The notes beneath the pieces are model-generated. The model had not been told where the DNA came from. It ran no database searches and saw only the letters and a list, made by a program, of their open reading frames with translations. This document shows positions 25,821-34,544 of a DNA stretch of 43,078 nt, in pieces. Within the stretch, counting starts at the first letter, position 1. Every line of letters starts with the position of its first letter. Source of the stretch: Bradyrhizobium valentinum (GTDB lineage Bacteria > Pseudomonadota > Alphaproteobacteria > Rhizobiales > Xanthobacteraceae); assembly GCF_001440405.1 (NCBI RefSeq), contig NZ_LLXX01000130.1:18609-61686 (forward strand), read 5' to 3'. The position numbers and the translations under genes are program-made.

Positions 25821-25956
25821 CCCCCTGATACGATTGACGAATTTCGAACCGTCTTTTTCGCCCATTTTTGAGCGCGAAAAAACCGAGGGGGGTCCGAATG
25901 CAGATTTGACCCTCGTCAGTTTTCATCGCCTTTGGGATACCGCACCAGATTGCTTG

Positions 25957-26964
25957 CTAATTCACTGTTGCTAAGTACAAACTAGGATCGAAGTAATCCT
26001 TGGCCGGCGTCGCCGTCGTCACGCCTGCATCAGCCATGAAGAAATCGCTGACCTGCTGGAGCCATTTGATGACTGTCCCATCGGAATAGAGCCGCTTCCA
26101 TTCCCGCGACGAGAACATCTTCTGCGCCTTGAGCGCTTCGGTGATGTCGGCGATCGATGCCTGCTGGTAGTGCCGCTGTTGCAGCGCCTCGGCCGCGGCC
26201 TTCGGATTACGCACTATGTAGTCGTTGGCTTCCGCCCAGCCTCGGATAATCCGCTGTAGTACGTCCTTATTGGCGGCATAGTATTCATGCCGCGCCACCC
26301 AGCCGCCGATCACCGCCGACTGCGGATAGAAGGCGGAGGCATCCACCAGCTTGATGGCACTAGGCAGCTTGTCGCGTACGCTGAGATTAAAGGGCACCCA
26401 CAAGGCGACGGCAGGCACCTCCCCGGCAATGAATGCGCCGACGGCCTGCGGCATACTGCTGTTGATCACCTCAACATCGGTCAGGCCAAGGCCATTGGCG
26501 CGCAGGGCACGGTCGAGGAAGATGTGGGCCGTAGTCTGCGTGGTCGTTGCTACACGCTTGCCTCGAAGGTCGGCAAACGTTCTCACCCCGAGGTCCGGCC
26601 GCACCCAGAGCTGCGCGGTCGCGACCTCGATATCGTTGATCAGAAAGGCGCGGCCAGCGCCGAGTGCCAGATAGTTCGAGATCACTCCGCCGGCGGACAG
26701 CACGTCCACCTCCCCGCGTGCCATGGCTTCGAATACTTCGGGGCCGGTGTTACGCTCGACTAACTCGAAGTCGATGCCCTGCTTGTCGAACGCGCCGCGG
26801 TCAAGGCCGGTCAAAATCTGGCCGTCGACGGCGACGACATGGAGGTACCCCAGCCGAACCCGCATCCTGGACTGCGCGATCGCGGGAGCAGCAAAGGCGA
26901 CGCCAGCCGCCAGCCCGGCGGCCAGCATCTGACGCCTGTCCAAGGGGCGGAGCACGCGAGTCAT
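25957..26964 (-). CDS. Periplasmic ABC substrate-binding protein (TauA/SsuA/NMT1-like), orphan
   Basis: The 335-residue product begins with an RR-containing export signal (LRPLDRRQMLAAGLAAGVAF...APAIAQ), probably Tat-dependent. The mature part fits the nitrate/sulfonate/taurine binding-protein family: VRLGYLHVVAVDGQILTGLD, MARGEVDVLSAGGVISNYLA, TFADLRGKRVATTTQTTAHI and LWVPFNLSVRDKL. Such proteins usually deliver ligand to an ABC permease, but no permease or ATPase gene is near. Its ATG overlaps the stop of the adenylate cyclase gene (ATGA), so the two are translationally coupled. The context suggests a sensing role for the cyclase; that is inference. Confidence 0.88.
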   Translation of the reverse strand: MTRVLRPLDRRQMLAAGLAAGVAFAAPAIAQSRMRVRLGYLHVVAVDGQILTGLDRGAFDKQGIDFELVERNTGPEVFEAMARGEVDVLSAGGVISNYLALGAGRAFLINDIEVATAQLWVRPDLGVRTFADLRGKRVATTTQTTAHIFLDRALRANGLGLTDVEVINSSMPQAVGAFIAGEVPAVALWVPFNLSVRDKLPSAIKLVDASAFYPQSAVIGGWVARHEYYAANKDVLQRIIRGWAEANDYIVRNPKAAAEALQQRHYQQASIADITEALKAQKMFSSREWKRLYSDGTVIKWLQQVSDFFMADAGVTTATPAKDYFDPSLYLATVN

Positions 26965-29081
26965 CGCATCGCTCCGGCCGAAACAAGGTGGGTCCCCTGC
27001 AACTCCGTCCGCAGCCGTTCGGCGTGGTATTGCGCAATGCCGTCACCGGGATACTGTGCAAGGAAATCGGTGATCCAGACCAGCGCCGCAGCCGGCCGAT
27101 CCTGCCAGATCGCGGCATAGACGATTTCCCAGCGCTGACAGAAGGCATCCTCCGCAGAGCCATCGGTTTCGCCACGCAGTTCAAAAATCCGTACGGCCTC
27201 CGCAAAGCCCTTCGGCTTGATCTCGTCGACGCTGCGGAAGGCAAAGCGTCCTTCGACGCGTTCCTTCACGGCGGCGCTGACCAGAACCCGCGTCCCGTAA
27301 TTCTTGTTCAGCCCCTCCAGACGCGCCGCGAGGTTGATGTTGGCGCCGAGCGCCGTGTAGTTCATGCGGTCGGAGGAGCCGACATTGCCGACCACGGCGT
27401 CACCCACATGCAGGCCGAAGCGGGTGCCATAGGCAGGCCATCCGGTCTTGCGGAACTCATCATTCAATTCGTTGTTGCGCTTCACGCAGGCAAGCACGGC
27501 CTCGCAAGCATGGACGACGTGATCGGGATCGTCATCAGGCGCGTTCCAGAACGCCATCACGGCATCGCCGATGAATTTGTCGATCGTGCCGTGATGTTTC
27601 ATGATGGTCTCGGAGAGTGCCGCAAAATAGCGCGACGTGAAGATCATGACCTCCGATGGGTCCGCCTTTTCCGTCTTGGCAGTGAAATCGGCGACATCGG
27701 TGAAGAGCACGGTGATCTCCCGCCGCGTTCCTCCGAGCTCGATCGACGCGCCGGACTCGATGAGCTGGCGCACGATCGGCCGCGGCACGAAGCTCGAAAA
27801 ATTGCGGATCACCGTCCGCATCGCGAACACCGAGCGGCCGAGTTCGTCGATCTCGTCGATGGCCGAGTGCAGGCGCGGACGATCCGCCAGCTGAAAGTGC
27901 TGAAGCTCGTCGGTCTGTTGTGCGAGATTGCGCAGCGACCGCGCCAGCATGGAGCCGAGCCAGATGGCGAGCGGCAGCATGCCGAGCACAAAGCCCAGCG
28001 CCAGCGCAAACAGGCCGGTACGCTCCGAGATGATCTTTGCGAAGAACTCGTCGAGCGGCGCGATCACCGCGAGCTTGATATTGGCATTGCCCGCCGTCTC
28101 GATGCCGTGGAAAGCGGCCACATAGGCGCGTCCGGCCTCGTCCGCAAAGAACTGCTGCGAAGCGCCGCCTTTTCGCCACGCCCCTACCGCTTGCAAAACA
28201 CCAGGCGGCTTGATGGCGCTCATACGGGGCAGTTCGTCGCCGCGTTCGGGAATTTCCTCCATCAACCGGCTCATCTCGGGATGGCCGACAATCCGCCCAG
28301 AATCGTTGAACAGGAAAGCGAGGCCGGAATTGCCGAGTTTTTGATCGGACAGCATTTCCTCCAGACGATTGAGCAGGAGATCGGCCGCCACTACGCCGCG
28401 GCGTCCCTCCTTCAGCACCGTGCGCAGGGTGTAGCCGGGCTGGCCGGTGGCAAAGAACACATACGGCCCGGTCAGCAGCGTCTTCTCATCCTTGAACGCT
28501 TCGACATACCAGGGGCGCTGGCGCGGGTCATAGCCAGTCGGTCCCTTGATCTCCGCGACCTGGATCAGGTTCTCCGACAGGAACAATGTGACGGGCGACG
28601 ACGGCGCGTTGCCGGTGCGGGAGATGATGACTACGCGAAAGGCGGCGTCTTCATCCACGCCGAGGCTGGCGCGGAAGGCCGGCCTGGCGCGGTCGATCAC
28701 GTCCATTTCCAGGAATGAGCCATCCTCGTAGCCGACATAGAGATTGAATATCTGCGGATTGTTGCGCAGCATCGAGGCCATCAGGCCGTAGAGCCGCGAA
28801 TTGTCCTCGATTTCCGCCGATTGAATTGACGGCAAGCCTGCAAGGATATCGAGACTGTCGCGCACGGTGCTGAATTTCGAATCGATGCGGCCGGCACCGA
28901 GTTGCGCCACCTTGGCGATGAAGGTACTGGCCGCCGTCTGCGTGATCAGCGAGACGCGGCTAAAACTGAGATAGACCAGCGTCAATCCGACAAACAGCAC
29001 CACGGCCACGAACAGCGTGACGATGGAAGTGCGAAACCCGATACGAAGCTTGCGCGGCTCTACCGGACCGTGGTTGGTCAT
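26961..29081 (-). CDS. Membrane class III adenylate cyclase with Cache-like sensor
   Basis: The 706-residue protein starts after GGAGATCGAGAG. A first membrane helix (about 18-40) and a second (about 350-375) enclose a 300-residue periplasmic region with double-Cache features, including YDPRQRPWYVEAFKDEKTLL, the usual dCache ligand-pocket signature. A HAMP-like linker follows (SLRNLAQQTDELQHFQL). The cyclase domain has both metal Asp sites (VLFTDVADFT; IDKFIGDAVMAFW), Lys and Thr for adenine selection (DKFIGD; YTALGANIN) and the transition-state Asn/Arg in NLAARLEG. It should make cAMP in response to a periplasmic ligand. A short tail of about 90 residues ends at the overlap with the binding-protein gene. 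Confidence 0.92.
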   Translation of the reverse strand: MTNHGPVEPRKLRIGFRTSIVTLFVAVVLFVGLTLVYLSFSRVSLITQTAASTFIAKVAQLGAGRIDSKFSTVRDSLDILAGLPSIQSAEIEDNSRLYGLMASMLRNNPQIFNLYVGYEDGSFLEMDVIDRARPAFRASLGVDEDAAFRVVIISRTGNAPSSPVTLFLSENLIQVAEIKGPTGYDPRQRPWYVEAFKDEKTLLTGPYVFFATGQPGYTLRTVLKEGRRGVVAADLLLNRLEEMLSDQKLGNSGLAFLFNDSGRIVGHPEMSRLMEEIPERGDELPRMSAIKPPGVLQAVGAWRKGGASQQFFADEAGRAYVAAFHGIETAGNANIKLAVIAPLDEFFAKIISERTGLFALALGFVLGMLPLAIWLGSMLARSLRNLAQQTDELQHFQLADRPRLHSAIDEIDELGRSVFAMRTVIRNFSSFVPRPIVRQLIESGASIELGGTRREITVLFTDVADFTAKTEKADPSEVMIFTSRYFAALSETIMKHHGTIDKFIGDAVMAFWNAPDDDPDHVVHACEAVLACVKRNNELNDEFRKTGWPAYGTRFGLHVGDAVVGNVGSSDRMNYTALGANINLAARLEGLNKNYGTRVLVSAAVKERVEGRFAFRSVDEIKPKGFAEAVRIFELRGETDGSAEDAFCQRWEIVYAAIWQDRPAAALVWITDFLAQYPGDGIAQYHAERLRTELQGTHLVSAGAMR

Positions 29082-29390
29082 CTCTCGATCTCCGGCTCCA
29101 TCCTCGAGACGATGTCAGCGGAAAATCCTGTAACCTGCGACGACAGGATAGCCCCGCTATGCCGACCGCAGAAACTGATTCGAAAGAGCAAACTGACGCA
29201 TTGGCACAAACTGCATATTCGCTGTCCCAGAATGCGGCACCGAATGCCCTGCCCGGTTTGGTGGCGTGACGGATAGGTCACTACCGGAAAAAGTTTACGG
29301 CAGCGCCGGCCAATCAAAAAAGAGGCGAACAAGCAGCCTTGCCTGCTCCTAAAATGCGCTGAATCACTTGGCGCTCCCCGGAGAATCCGA
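29082..29390 (+). other. Divergent intergenic region, cyclase and outer membrane protein
   Basis: The 309-bp gap separates the start codons of the adenylate cyclase and the MetA-like protein and must hold both promoters. TGGCACAAACTGCAT at about 29202 recalls a sigma-54 promoter but its GG-GC spacing is 8 instead of 10. No CRP-type palindrome or RNA gene was recognised. Confidence 0.4.
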
Positions 29391-30401
29391 ATGATGGGCC
29401 GATGGTCGCAACCAGCTCTCGCTGCCGTGACGTTCGGAACGATCGCTCTGGTGCCGGCTGCTGCAAAGGCTGACAACGGCGGCATCGGGTTCTGGCTGCC
29501 AGGCACCATGGGTAGCCTCTCCGCGGTGCCCGGTCAGCCCGGGATGAGCTATACCTTCCAGTATATTCATCTTGACGCTGTAGCCGGCGGAGGCAGGGCC
29601 CTCCAGAACAATGCCAACATCGTTGCCGGCCTGCATGCAAAGGCTGATGTCGGCGTCTTTCTGCCGACCTACACTTTCGCAACGCCTGTGCTCGGCGGCC
29701 AGCTGACGATCGGTGCGGCGACAGTGCCCGGCAATATCGGGGTCGATATCAACGCGACGCTGACGGGGCCACGCGGCAACACGATTTCCGGCTCGGCCTT
29801 CGACAACAGAGTCACCTGGGGCGACGTGTATTACATCGGCACCCTGAAATGGAATTTCGGCGTCAATAATTTCATGACCTACGTCTTCGGCAATATCCCG
29901 ACCGGAACCTACGATTCCACCCGCCTTGCCAATCTAAGTCCCGGTTTTGTCTCGGTCGATACCGGTGGCGGCTACACCTATCTCAACCCGAAGACTGGCC
30001 AGGAGTTTTCGGTGGTCGCGGGCTTCAGCTTCAACGGCACAAATACGGCTCTGGATTACCGCAACGGCATCGACTTCCATGCCGACTTCGCGGCCTCGCA
30101 GTTCATCGGCAAGACCGTTCACGCGGGCCTCGTCGGCTATGTCTATCAACAGGTCACCGGCGACAGCGGCACCGGCGCCAGGCTCGGCGACAACAAGGGC
30201 ACGGCGATCGGCATCGGCCCACAGATCGGTTTCTTCTTTCCCGCCTGGCAGGGATACACAGGTTATCTGAACCTGCGCGGCTACGTGGACATCTACACCG
30301 AGAACCGGCCGACGAACTCCACATTCATGGCGACCTTGAGCTTTACGCCAGCCGCCCCGGAGCAACCGGCGACGCCGCGCGGGCCGCGTCACCTGAAGTA
30401 G
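29391..30401 (+). CDS. Phenol-MetA/SphA-like outer membrane channel protein
   Basis: The 336-residue protein starts at ATG 29391 (GGAG upstream) with a signal peptide ending near AAAKAD. The mature start GGIGFWLPGTMGSLSAVPGQPG is characteristic of the Phenol_MetA_deg/SphA family. The rest alternates short amphipathic strands (for example TYVFGNIPTGTYD and SVVAGFSFNGTNTALDYRNG), as expected for a beta-barrel. Members are linked to uptake of aromatic or hydrophobic compounds. Its stop codon lies one base from the stop of the convergent HlyD-like gene, so no dedicated terminator fits between them. Confidence 0.88.
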   Translation: MMGRWSQPALAAVTFGTIALVPAAAKADNGGIGFWLPGTMGSLSAVPGQPGMSYTFQYIHLDAVAGGGRALQNNANIVAGLHAKADVGVFLPTYTFATPVLGGQLTIGAATVPGNIGVDINATLTGPRGNTISGSAFDNRVTWGDVYYIGTLKWNFGVNNFMTYVFGNIPTGTYDSTRLANLSPGFVSVDTGGGYTYLNPKTGQEFSVVAGFSFNGTNTALDYRNGIDFHADFAASQFIGKTVHAGLVGYVYQQVTGDSGTGARLGDNKGTAIGIGPQIGFFFPAWQGYTGYLNLRGYVDIYTENRPTNSTFMATLSFTPAAPEQPATPRGPRHLK

Positions 30402-30402
30402 G

Positions 30403-31344
30403 TTAGAACGGATTGACGTAGTTGACGATCGCGATCTGGCGCAGGATCACGCGCCGGATCACATGGGTCGGCTTCATATGATCGGTGTAGATCGCAGCCG
30501 TCCCCGCCGAGCCGGCCGGCAGGTTGCGGGCGACCTCAGCATCGTCGAGCTTGATGCGCACCACGAAGGGAGCGGCCTCGATCGCCTTTGGCATGACGGC
30601 CGTGCCTGACGTCTGCGTCTGCCCCGTAGCGATCGCCTGCAGGACGCTTTCGACCTTGCCCTTATGGATTTGGCCCGGCGCGAACTTGAAGGTTACCTCG
30701 ACCTCCTGCCCCGGCTCGACATAGCGCGCATCGATCTGGTTGATCTCGACGCCGATAATGGTGCCCGACGTATCGATGAATGCCATCACCGGCGAGAGCG
30801 GCAGGTTAGCGACCCGCGCGCCCTTGCGCAGCGCGAGATTGGTCACATAACCATCGGCCGGCGCGCGAACGGTGGTCTTGTCAAGGTTCCAATGCGCCGC
30901 CTCAAGCTGCCCCTTGAGCTGGTCCACCTCGGACTGCCGCTGCTCGACGTCGAAACCACGGCCGGCATCGCGCTCGAACAGCTGCGTCATCTGGGAAAGG
31001 CGCGTAGAGGACAGCTTTAGCTGCGCCTCGATCGTTTTGACCTGTGCCTGGTATGGCGTGGGATCAATCCTGAACAGCACGTCGCCCGCTTTCAGCGGCG
31101 TGTTGGCAACGACGGGAACCTCGGCCACCTCTCCTGCGACGTCAGGCACGATCGAAACCGCGTTGCGCACGACCAGCGCTGGGCCCTGCGGCGCGCCCCA
31201 GCCCATGGGAATGAACAGGCCGAGGTTGAGCAGCAGCAGCACGATGAAAGGCGATGTCTTCCAGAACAGATTGAAGCGCACGATCCCGAGCCGCACGATC
31301 GCAAACAGCAGGATGAGATAGACCGCCATCAGTGCGATCATCAT
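30403..31344 (-). CDS. HlyD/EmrA-type membrane fusion protein (YiaV-like)
   Basis: The ATG at 31344 has GAGGAGA upstream and gives 313 residues. Two N-terminal hydrophobic segments (about 3-20 and 30-50) precede a biotinyl-lipoyl-like barrel (VSIVPDVAGEVAEVPV), a short helical hairpin (KTIEAQLKLSSTRLSQ) and the second barrel half (VRAPADGYVTNLALRKGARV). This is the standard periplasmic adaptor layout. The start overlaps the stop of the DUF3302 gene by four bases. The pairing of a HlyD-like protein with DUF3302 matches E. coli yiaV-yiaW. No ABC or RND pump gene is included, so the partner exporter is unknown. Confidence 0.9.
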   Translation of the reverse strand: MMIALMAVYLILLFAIVRLGIVRFNLFWKTSPFIVLLLLNLGLFIPMGWGAPQGPALVVRNAVSIVPDVAGEVAEVPVVANTPLKAGDVLFRIDPTPYQAQVKTIEAQLKLSSTRLSQMTQLFERDAGRGFDVEQRQSEVDQLKGQLEAAHWNLDKTTVRAPADGYVTNLALRKGARVANLPLSPVMAFIDTSGTIIGVEINQIDARYVEPGQEVEVTFKFAPGQIHKGKVESVLQAIATGQTQTSGTAVMPKAIEAAPFVVRIKLDDAEVARNLPAGSAGTAAIYTDHMKPTHVIRRVILRQIAIVNYVNPF

Positions 31345-31583
31345 GGCCGTGTCTCCTCGCGCGCCCGGGGAATATCGACATAGGCCCAGATCAGCGCAAT
31401 CGGCCACAGCGCGAAGCCGAAGAGTAGCGTGATCCAGCCCGCCACCGTGACCGCCTGCGCCCAGGGATGGCCGCGGCCTTTCGCTATGTGCCCCGGTAGC
31501 CAGCCCATGATGCAGACTACGCCGACAATGCTGGCGGCAAGGATGATCAGAACGATCCAGGCGAAGATGGCGAGGCCGCTCAT
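31341..31583 (-). CDS. DUF3302 small membrane protein (YiaW-like)
   Basis: The ATG at 31583 gives 80 residues; the frame opens further upstream without a good start. Two transmembrane helices are clear: LAIFAWIVLIILAASIVGVV and WITLLFGFALWPIALIWAYV, with the loop MGWLPGHIAKGRGHPWA between them that is typical of DUF3302. The function is unknown. It is coupled by an ATGA overlap to the HlyD-like gene downstream and lies 11 bp after the DUF1254 gene. Confidence 0.87.
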   Translation of the reverse strand: MSGLAIFAWIVLIILAASIVGVVCIMGWLPGHIAKGRGHPWAQAVTVAGWITLLFGFALWPIALIWAYVDIPRAREETRP

Positions 31584-31594
31584 GGCATCATTCC

Positions 31595-32653
31595 TCAGTT
31601 CACCGCCTGTGGTTCCGGGAATTTCCACTCGCCCTTCAAGATCTCAGCGCGCGGGCGATAAAGGCGCACCCAATAATTCCAACCAGGCGTGGTTGGCAGG
31701 CAGTTGGGAATGATGCCGTCGCATCCGCCAAACTGAACGGCGACCGAACCGTCCGCGCCCCTCTTCGCGGTGACGGTGTTGAGCGAATATGCGTTGTACT
31801 GGTTCGGTTCGAAGTAACCTTTCGCGTTGTACACGCTGATCGACCAGAAGCCGTCGACCGGCACATCCCTCACCGTAAGCCTATAGATGGTCCTGCCGCC
31901 ATTGTCGGTCGGCACGACGGTAAGGTAGGTCGCGTCCTTCTCGGCATTGCCACCCCAGCCGGTGGCGGTTCCGATCAAATGCCGCACCGGGTCGACCTGA
32001 TCCCTGGGTCCGAACATGCGCTTGGTGTCGGGAATTGTGCTGGCAAGAACAATCAACGCCTCGCGCACCTTTTTCTGGCTTGCCTGATCCCAGTTTGGGA
32101 CCTCGAAGCGGCCAGAACTGACCTGGCTGACCTTGACTGCGTCCTGCAAGGCGTGGGCCCGTTCGATGTCTTTCGTATTCGCGGGATCAACGAAAGTACG
32201 GATTCCCGTCATCACGTAGCGCGTGCCGACCTTGTCCTTCGAGTAGGTGAAACTGCCCGGCGCGTAGACGGTAGCCAACGCGTACTGATCTTCATCAATC
32301 ACGATCATGGACATGAAGCGGTTGGACGGATCGGGCAGCGTGATCATCACCGGCCCGGCATCGAGATCGAAGACCGCCGCCGAATACATTGTGTCGCGAT
32401 TGGCGCGGATCACGGTCTGCTTGTCGATCGGCATGACCTCACGGTGATGGTGGAACTTGCCGATGCCGCCGGCCTGTTTGATCGCCGACGCGAAATACAT
32501 ATGAGACTCGGCGCGATTAAAGTTGTCAGCGGTGACCGGTACAGCGTCCCCCGAAGGCACTTGCGCGAGTGCGGGGGAAGTTGCCACAACTAGGGCCGCG
32601 ACCACGCAGACGCAGATGGAGGTGCGGCAGATGGAGGTGCGAATGGCTTTCAT
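31595..32653 (-). CDS. Exported DUF1254/DUF1214 protein (352 aa)
   Basis: AAGGAG precedes the ATG at 32653. A signal peptide ends at about residue 31 (ATSPALAQ). The N-terminal half carries a short DUF1254-like region (HHHREVMPIDKQTVIRANRD and then TMYSAAVFDLDAGPVMITLP); the C-terminal half matches DUF1214 (DNGGRTIYRLTVRDVPVDGF and WSISVYNAKGYF). Both domains are of unknown function, common in exported proteins of soil bacteria. The signal peptide contains a perfect 15-bp tandem duplication coding RTSIC twice. A second, longer family member lies 17 bp upstream. Confidence 0.87.
   Translation of the reverse strand: MKAIRTSICRTSICVCVVAALVVATSPALAQVPSGDAVPVTADNFNRAESHMYFASAIKQAGGIGKFHHHREVMPIDKQTVIRANRDTMYSAAVFDLDAGPVMITLPDPSNRFMSMIVIDEDQYALATVYAPGSFTYSKDKVGTRYVMTGIRTFVDPANTKDIERAHALQDAVKVSQVSSGRFEVPNWDQASQKKVREALIVLASTIPDTKRMFGPRDQVDPVRHLIGTATGWGGNAEKDATYLTVVPTDNGGRTIYRLTVRDVPVDGFWSISVYNAKGYFEPNQYNAYSLNTVTAKRGADGSVAVQFGGCDGIIPNCLPTTPGWNYWVRLYRPRAEILKGEWKFPEPQAVN
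32612..32641 (-). repeat. Perfect 15-bp tandem duplication in a signal peptide
   Basis: GCAGATGGAGGTGCG occurs twice head to tail at 32612 and 32627. On the coding strand it encodes a doubled five-residue unit near the start of the 352-residue DUF1254 protein. It keeps the frame and is probably a recent slippage product. Confidence 0.85.
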
Positions 32654-32670
32654 GATTTCGCTCCTTTCAA

Positions 32671-34059
32671 TCACTGCTGCGAGACCTTCTCGATGTCCGG
32701 CAGCACCCACGTCTTCTCGAACAGCGGTTTCTCCGGACCGTACAGGCGGAACAGCACTTCGAAATCGCGGCCGTTCGTCGGCACCCAGTTCGCTTCCTTC
32801 CCGGCTGGTGCCCGCGGGCCGAAGTGGATGTCCACCGATCCGTCGGCGTTCTTCCGCACGTCCGGGCTGTTCGAGGCGCGGCTGGATCGCGACGTCTCAC
32901 GGATCAGCGCGTGCGTCTCGCGGTCGTACGCTGTCGCCGACCAATACTGCGTCACCGGGGCGTTCGCCGGCACGGTCAGCCGGTAGGTCTGCTGTCCGTC
33001 GAGTTGACGCCCGTCGCGGTCTTGAATCGACATGAGGTAAAATTGCCCCGCCCCAAGGCGCTTGGCGCTGAAGTATCCCATCGCGTACGAGACAGCACGG
33101 CCGGTCACGGGATAGCTGTTGGGATCGGCGAATCCAGTACCCATGCCTTCAACCACGCTCGCCGAGGCCGGCACCGCCCAGTGCGTTCCGTTGAAATACG
33201 GAGGGACGAACAGCCCGGCGTAACGCAAGTCGATCTCAGCCCGTGCCTCACGCGCGGCTTGCTCGAAGACCGTCTTCGTCTTCGCATCAGGATTGAACGG
33301 CTTGCCTTTCTCGATGCCGATCGACTGGAGCAGGTCGATCATCACCTTGTCGCGCTCCAGCCACGGCTCAACCTGTACGAAGCGGTGGAGCGATTCGAAA
33401 AAGCGCCAGTCATAAGGGATCGTCGCGTCAAACGGCTTGTCGTAAACGTCGACATAGACCGTTCCCTCAGGACTGCCGCCCAGCGGATAGATTTTGATTC
33501 GCTTGCCGTACGCGACCGCAGCGGCGATGTCGGCGTCGCTGCGGCTCTTGAAGTTCGAGCGCAGGATCACGAACCCCTGATACGTGTCCGACGGCAGATG
33601 GATATATCCGTCCAGCGGTCCGCCTTTATATCCGGGCGGCGTGATCAGATATTTGCCGCCTTTGCCCTTGTCGGCGCCCGCCGGACCGACATCTTCCAGC
33701 GCGTTCTGCCATGCATTGTCCGCGCTGCCGACGATCACCGCGTCGCCCTCGGCAGGCGGGATCTCCAGCACGACCGGACCGGAGCGCGTGTCGTAAAACG
33801 GGTTGAGGTAGATCGTGTCCGGATTGGGCGTGAGCGTCTGGTTCTGCCAGTTCAGGGGTCGCGACCAGTAAATCACCTGGTTGGGCTTCGCACCGTTGGC
33901 AACGGCCGCCTGCAACATGCGGTCGAAGTTCACCGCCGGCATGCCCCAGATGACCGCTTCGACCGCGCGGCTGTGCTTGAGGCGATCACTCTGCGGTGTC
34001 TGCGCGAATGCCGATCCAGCCAAACCCAGCAACGCAAGAGCAACGACAGCTCGCTTCAT
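32671..34059 (-). CDS. Exported DUF1254/DUF1214 protein (462 aa)
   Basis: The 462-residue protein starts after GGAGGGAGGAG with a clear signal peptide (AVVALALLGLAGSAFAQ). The DUF1254 domain covers about 40-190 (AVEAVIWGMPAVNFDRMLQ; NPDTIYLNPFYDTRSGPVVL), and DUF1214 covers about 330-445 (YRLTVPANAPVTQYWSATAY; VDIHFGPRAPAGKEANW). It is the full-length form of the family; the next gene is a shorter relative, so the pair probably arose by duplication. Its ATG overlaps the stop of the broken HAD gene by four bases (ATGA), which suggests former translational coupling. The function is unknown; the location is periplasmic. Confidence 0.9.
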   Translation of the reverse strand: MKRAVVALALLGLAGSAFAQTPQSDRLKHSRAVEAVIWGMPAVNFDRMLQAAVANGAKPNQVIYWSRPLNWQNQTLTPNPDTIYLNPFYDTRSGPVVLEIPPAEGDAVIVGSADNAWQNALEDVGPAGADKGKGGKYLITPPGYKGGPLDGYIHLPSDTYQGFVILRSNFKSRSDADIAAAVAYGKRIKIYPLGGSPEGTVYVDVYDKPFDATIPYDWRFFESLHRFVQVEPWLERDKVMIDLLQSIGIEKGKPFNPDAKTKTVFEQAAREARAEIDLRYAGLFVPPYFNGTHWAVPASASVVEGMGTGFADPNSYPVTGRAVSYAMGYFSAKRLGAGQFYLMSIQDRDGRQLDGQQTYRLTVPANAPVTQYWSATAYDRETHALIRETSRSSRASNSPDVRKNADGSVDIHFGPRAPAGKEANWVPTNGRDFEVLFRLYGPEKPLFEKTWVLPDIEKVSQQ

Positions 34060-34500
34060 TTCGCTCCTCCCTCCGGCTCAAACGCAAACACCTTTTTCCA
34101 GTCCTGCTTCATGTCGACGACGGTCCAGCCCTTTGCCCTGGCCTCGTCCAACGCCTTATCCAGCTTGCCGATCTTCGATTGCCGGTCGTAGACGTACTCG
34201 CGTACAGCATCAGTGTGATGCACGATGCCCGCAAAGCGCGCGCCCGGCCCCGCCGTGGTCCAACATCTGCAGATCGCCGTCCGAATTCCCGAACGCGAGG
34301 ATCGGCCGCCTGCCGATGATGCGCTCCTCGGGCGGAACGAAATCCGCGCCGCCTGGCGTGGTGACGCGCGCGACGAAATCGGTAATCGCCTTTTTCGCCG
34401 CGCCGTCATTCCACGACGCCAGATGGTCCACCGGCTGCGCCACCACAACGGAGATGGCGGCAAAGAACGCCAGCAACAGAGCATTGAACCGAACCATCAT
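34056..34500 (-). pseudogene. HAD-family hydrolase pseudogene with internal deletion
   Basis: The start encodes a signal peptide and ASWNDGAAKKAITDFVARV followed by GGADFVPPEERI, the N-terminus of an exported HAD-type hydrolase. The reading then jumps directly to IGRRPILAFGNSDGDLQML, a segment that in intact relatives comes near the C-terminus. The catalytic DxD motif and about 170 residues are missing. A frameshift at about 34258-34265 follows, and the other frame continues GPGARFAGIVHHTDAVREYV and KGWTVVDMKQDWKKVF to the normal end. Both lesions make it non-functional. It lies between the sulfatase and DUF1254 genes of the long minus-strand cluster. Confidence 0.82.
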
Positions 34501-34544
34501 GGCAATCGTCCTTTCTACTTTTCGTCACTCCTTGGCTATCCGCA

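Noticed and set aside
25684..25926. Minus-strand ORF ending LVGPAGLEPATRPL
   Set aside because: This ending is the well-known artefact of reading backwards through a tRNA 3' end; the upstream part covers the repeat block.
26664..28718. Plus-strand frame of 684 codons opposite the adenylate cyclase
   Set aside because: Arg/His-rich shadow translation without domains; the minus-strand cyclase has all catalytic motifs.
29202..29216. Sigma-54-like TGGCACAAACTGCAT
   Set aside because: Only 8 bases separate the GG and GC elements where 10 are required.
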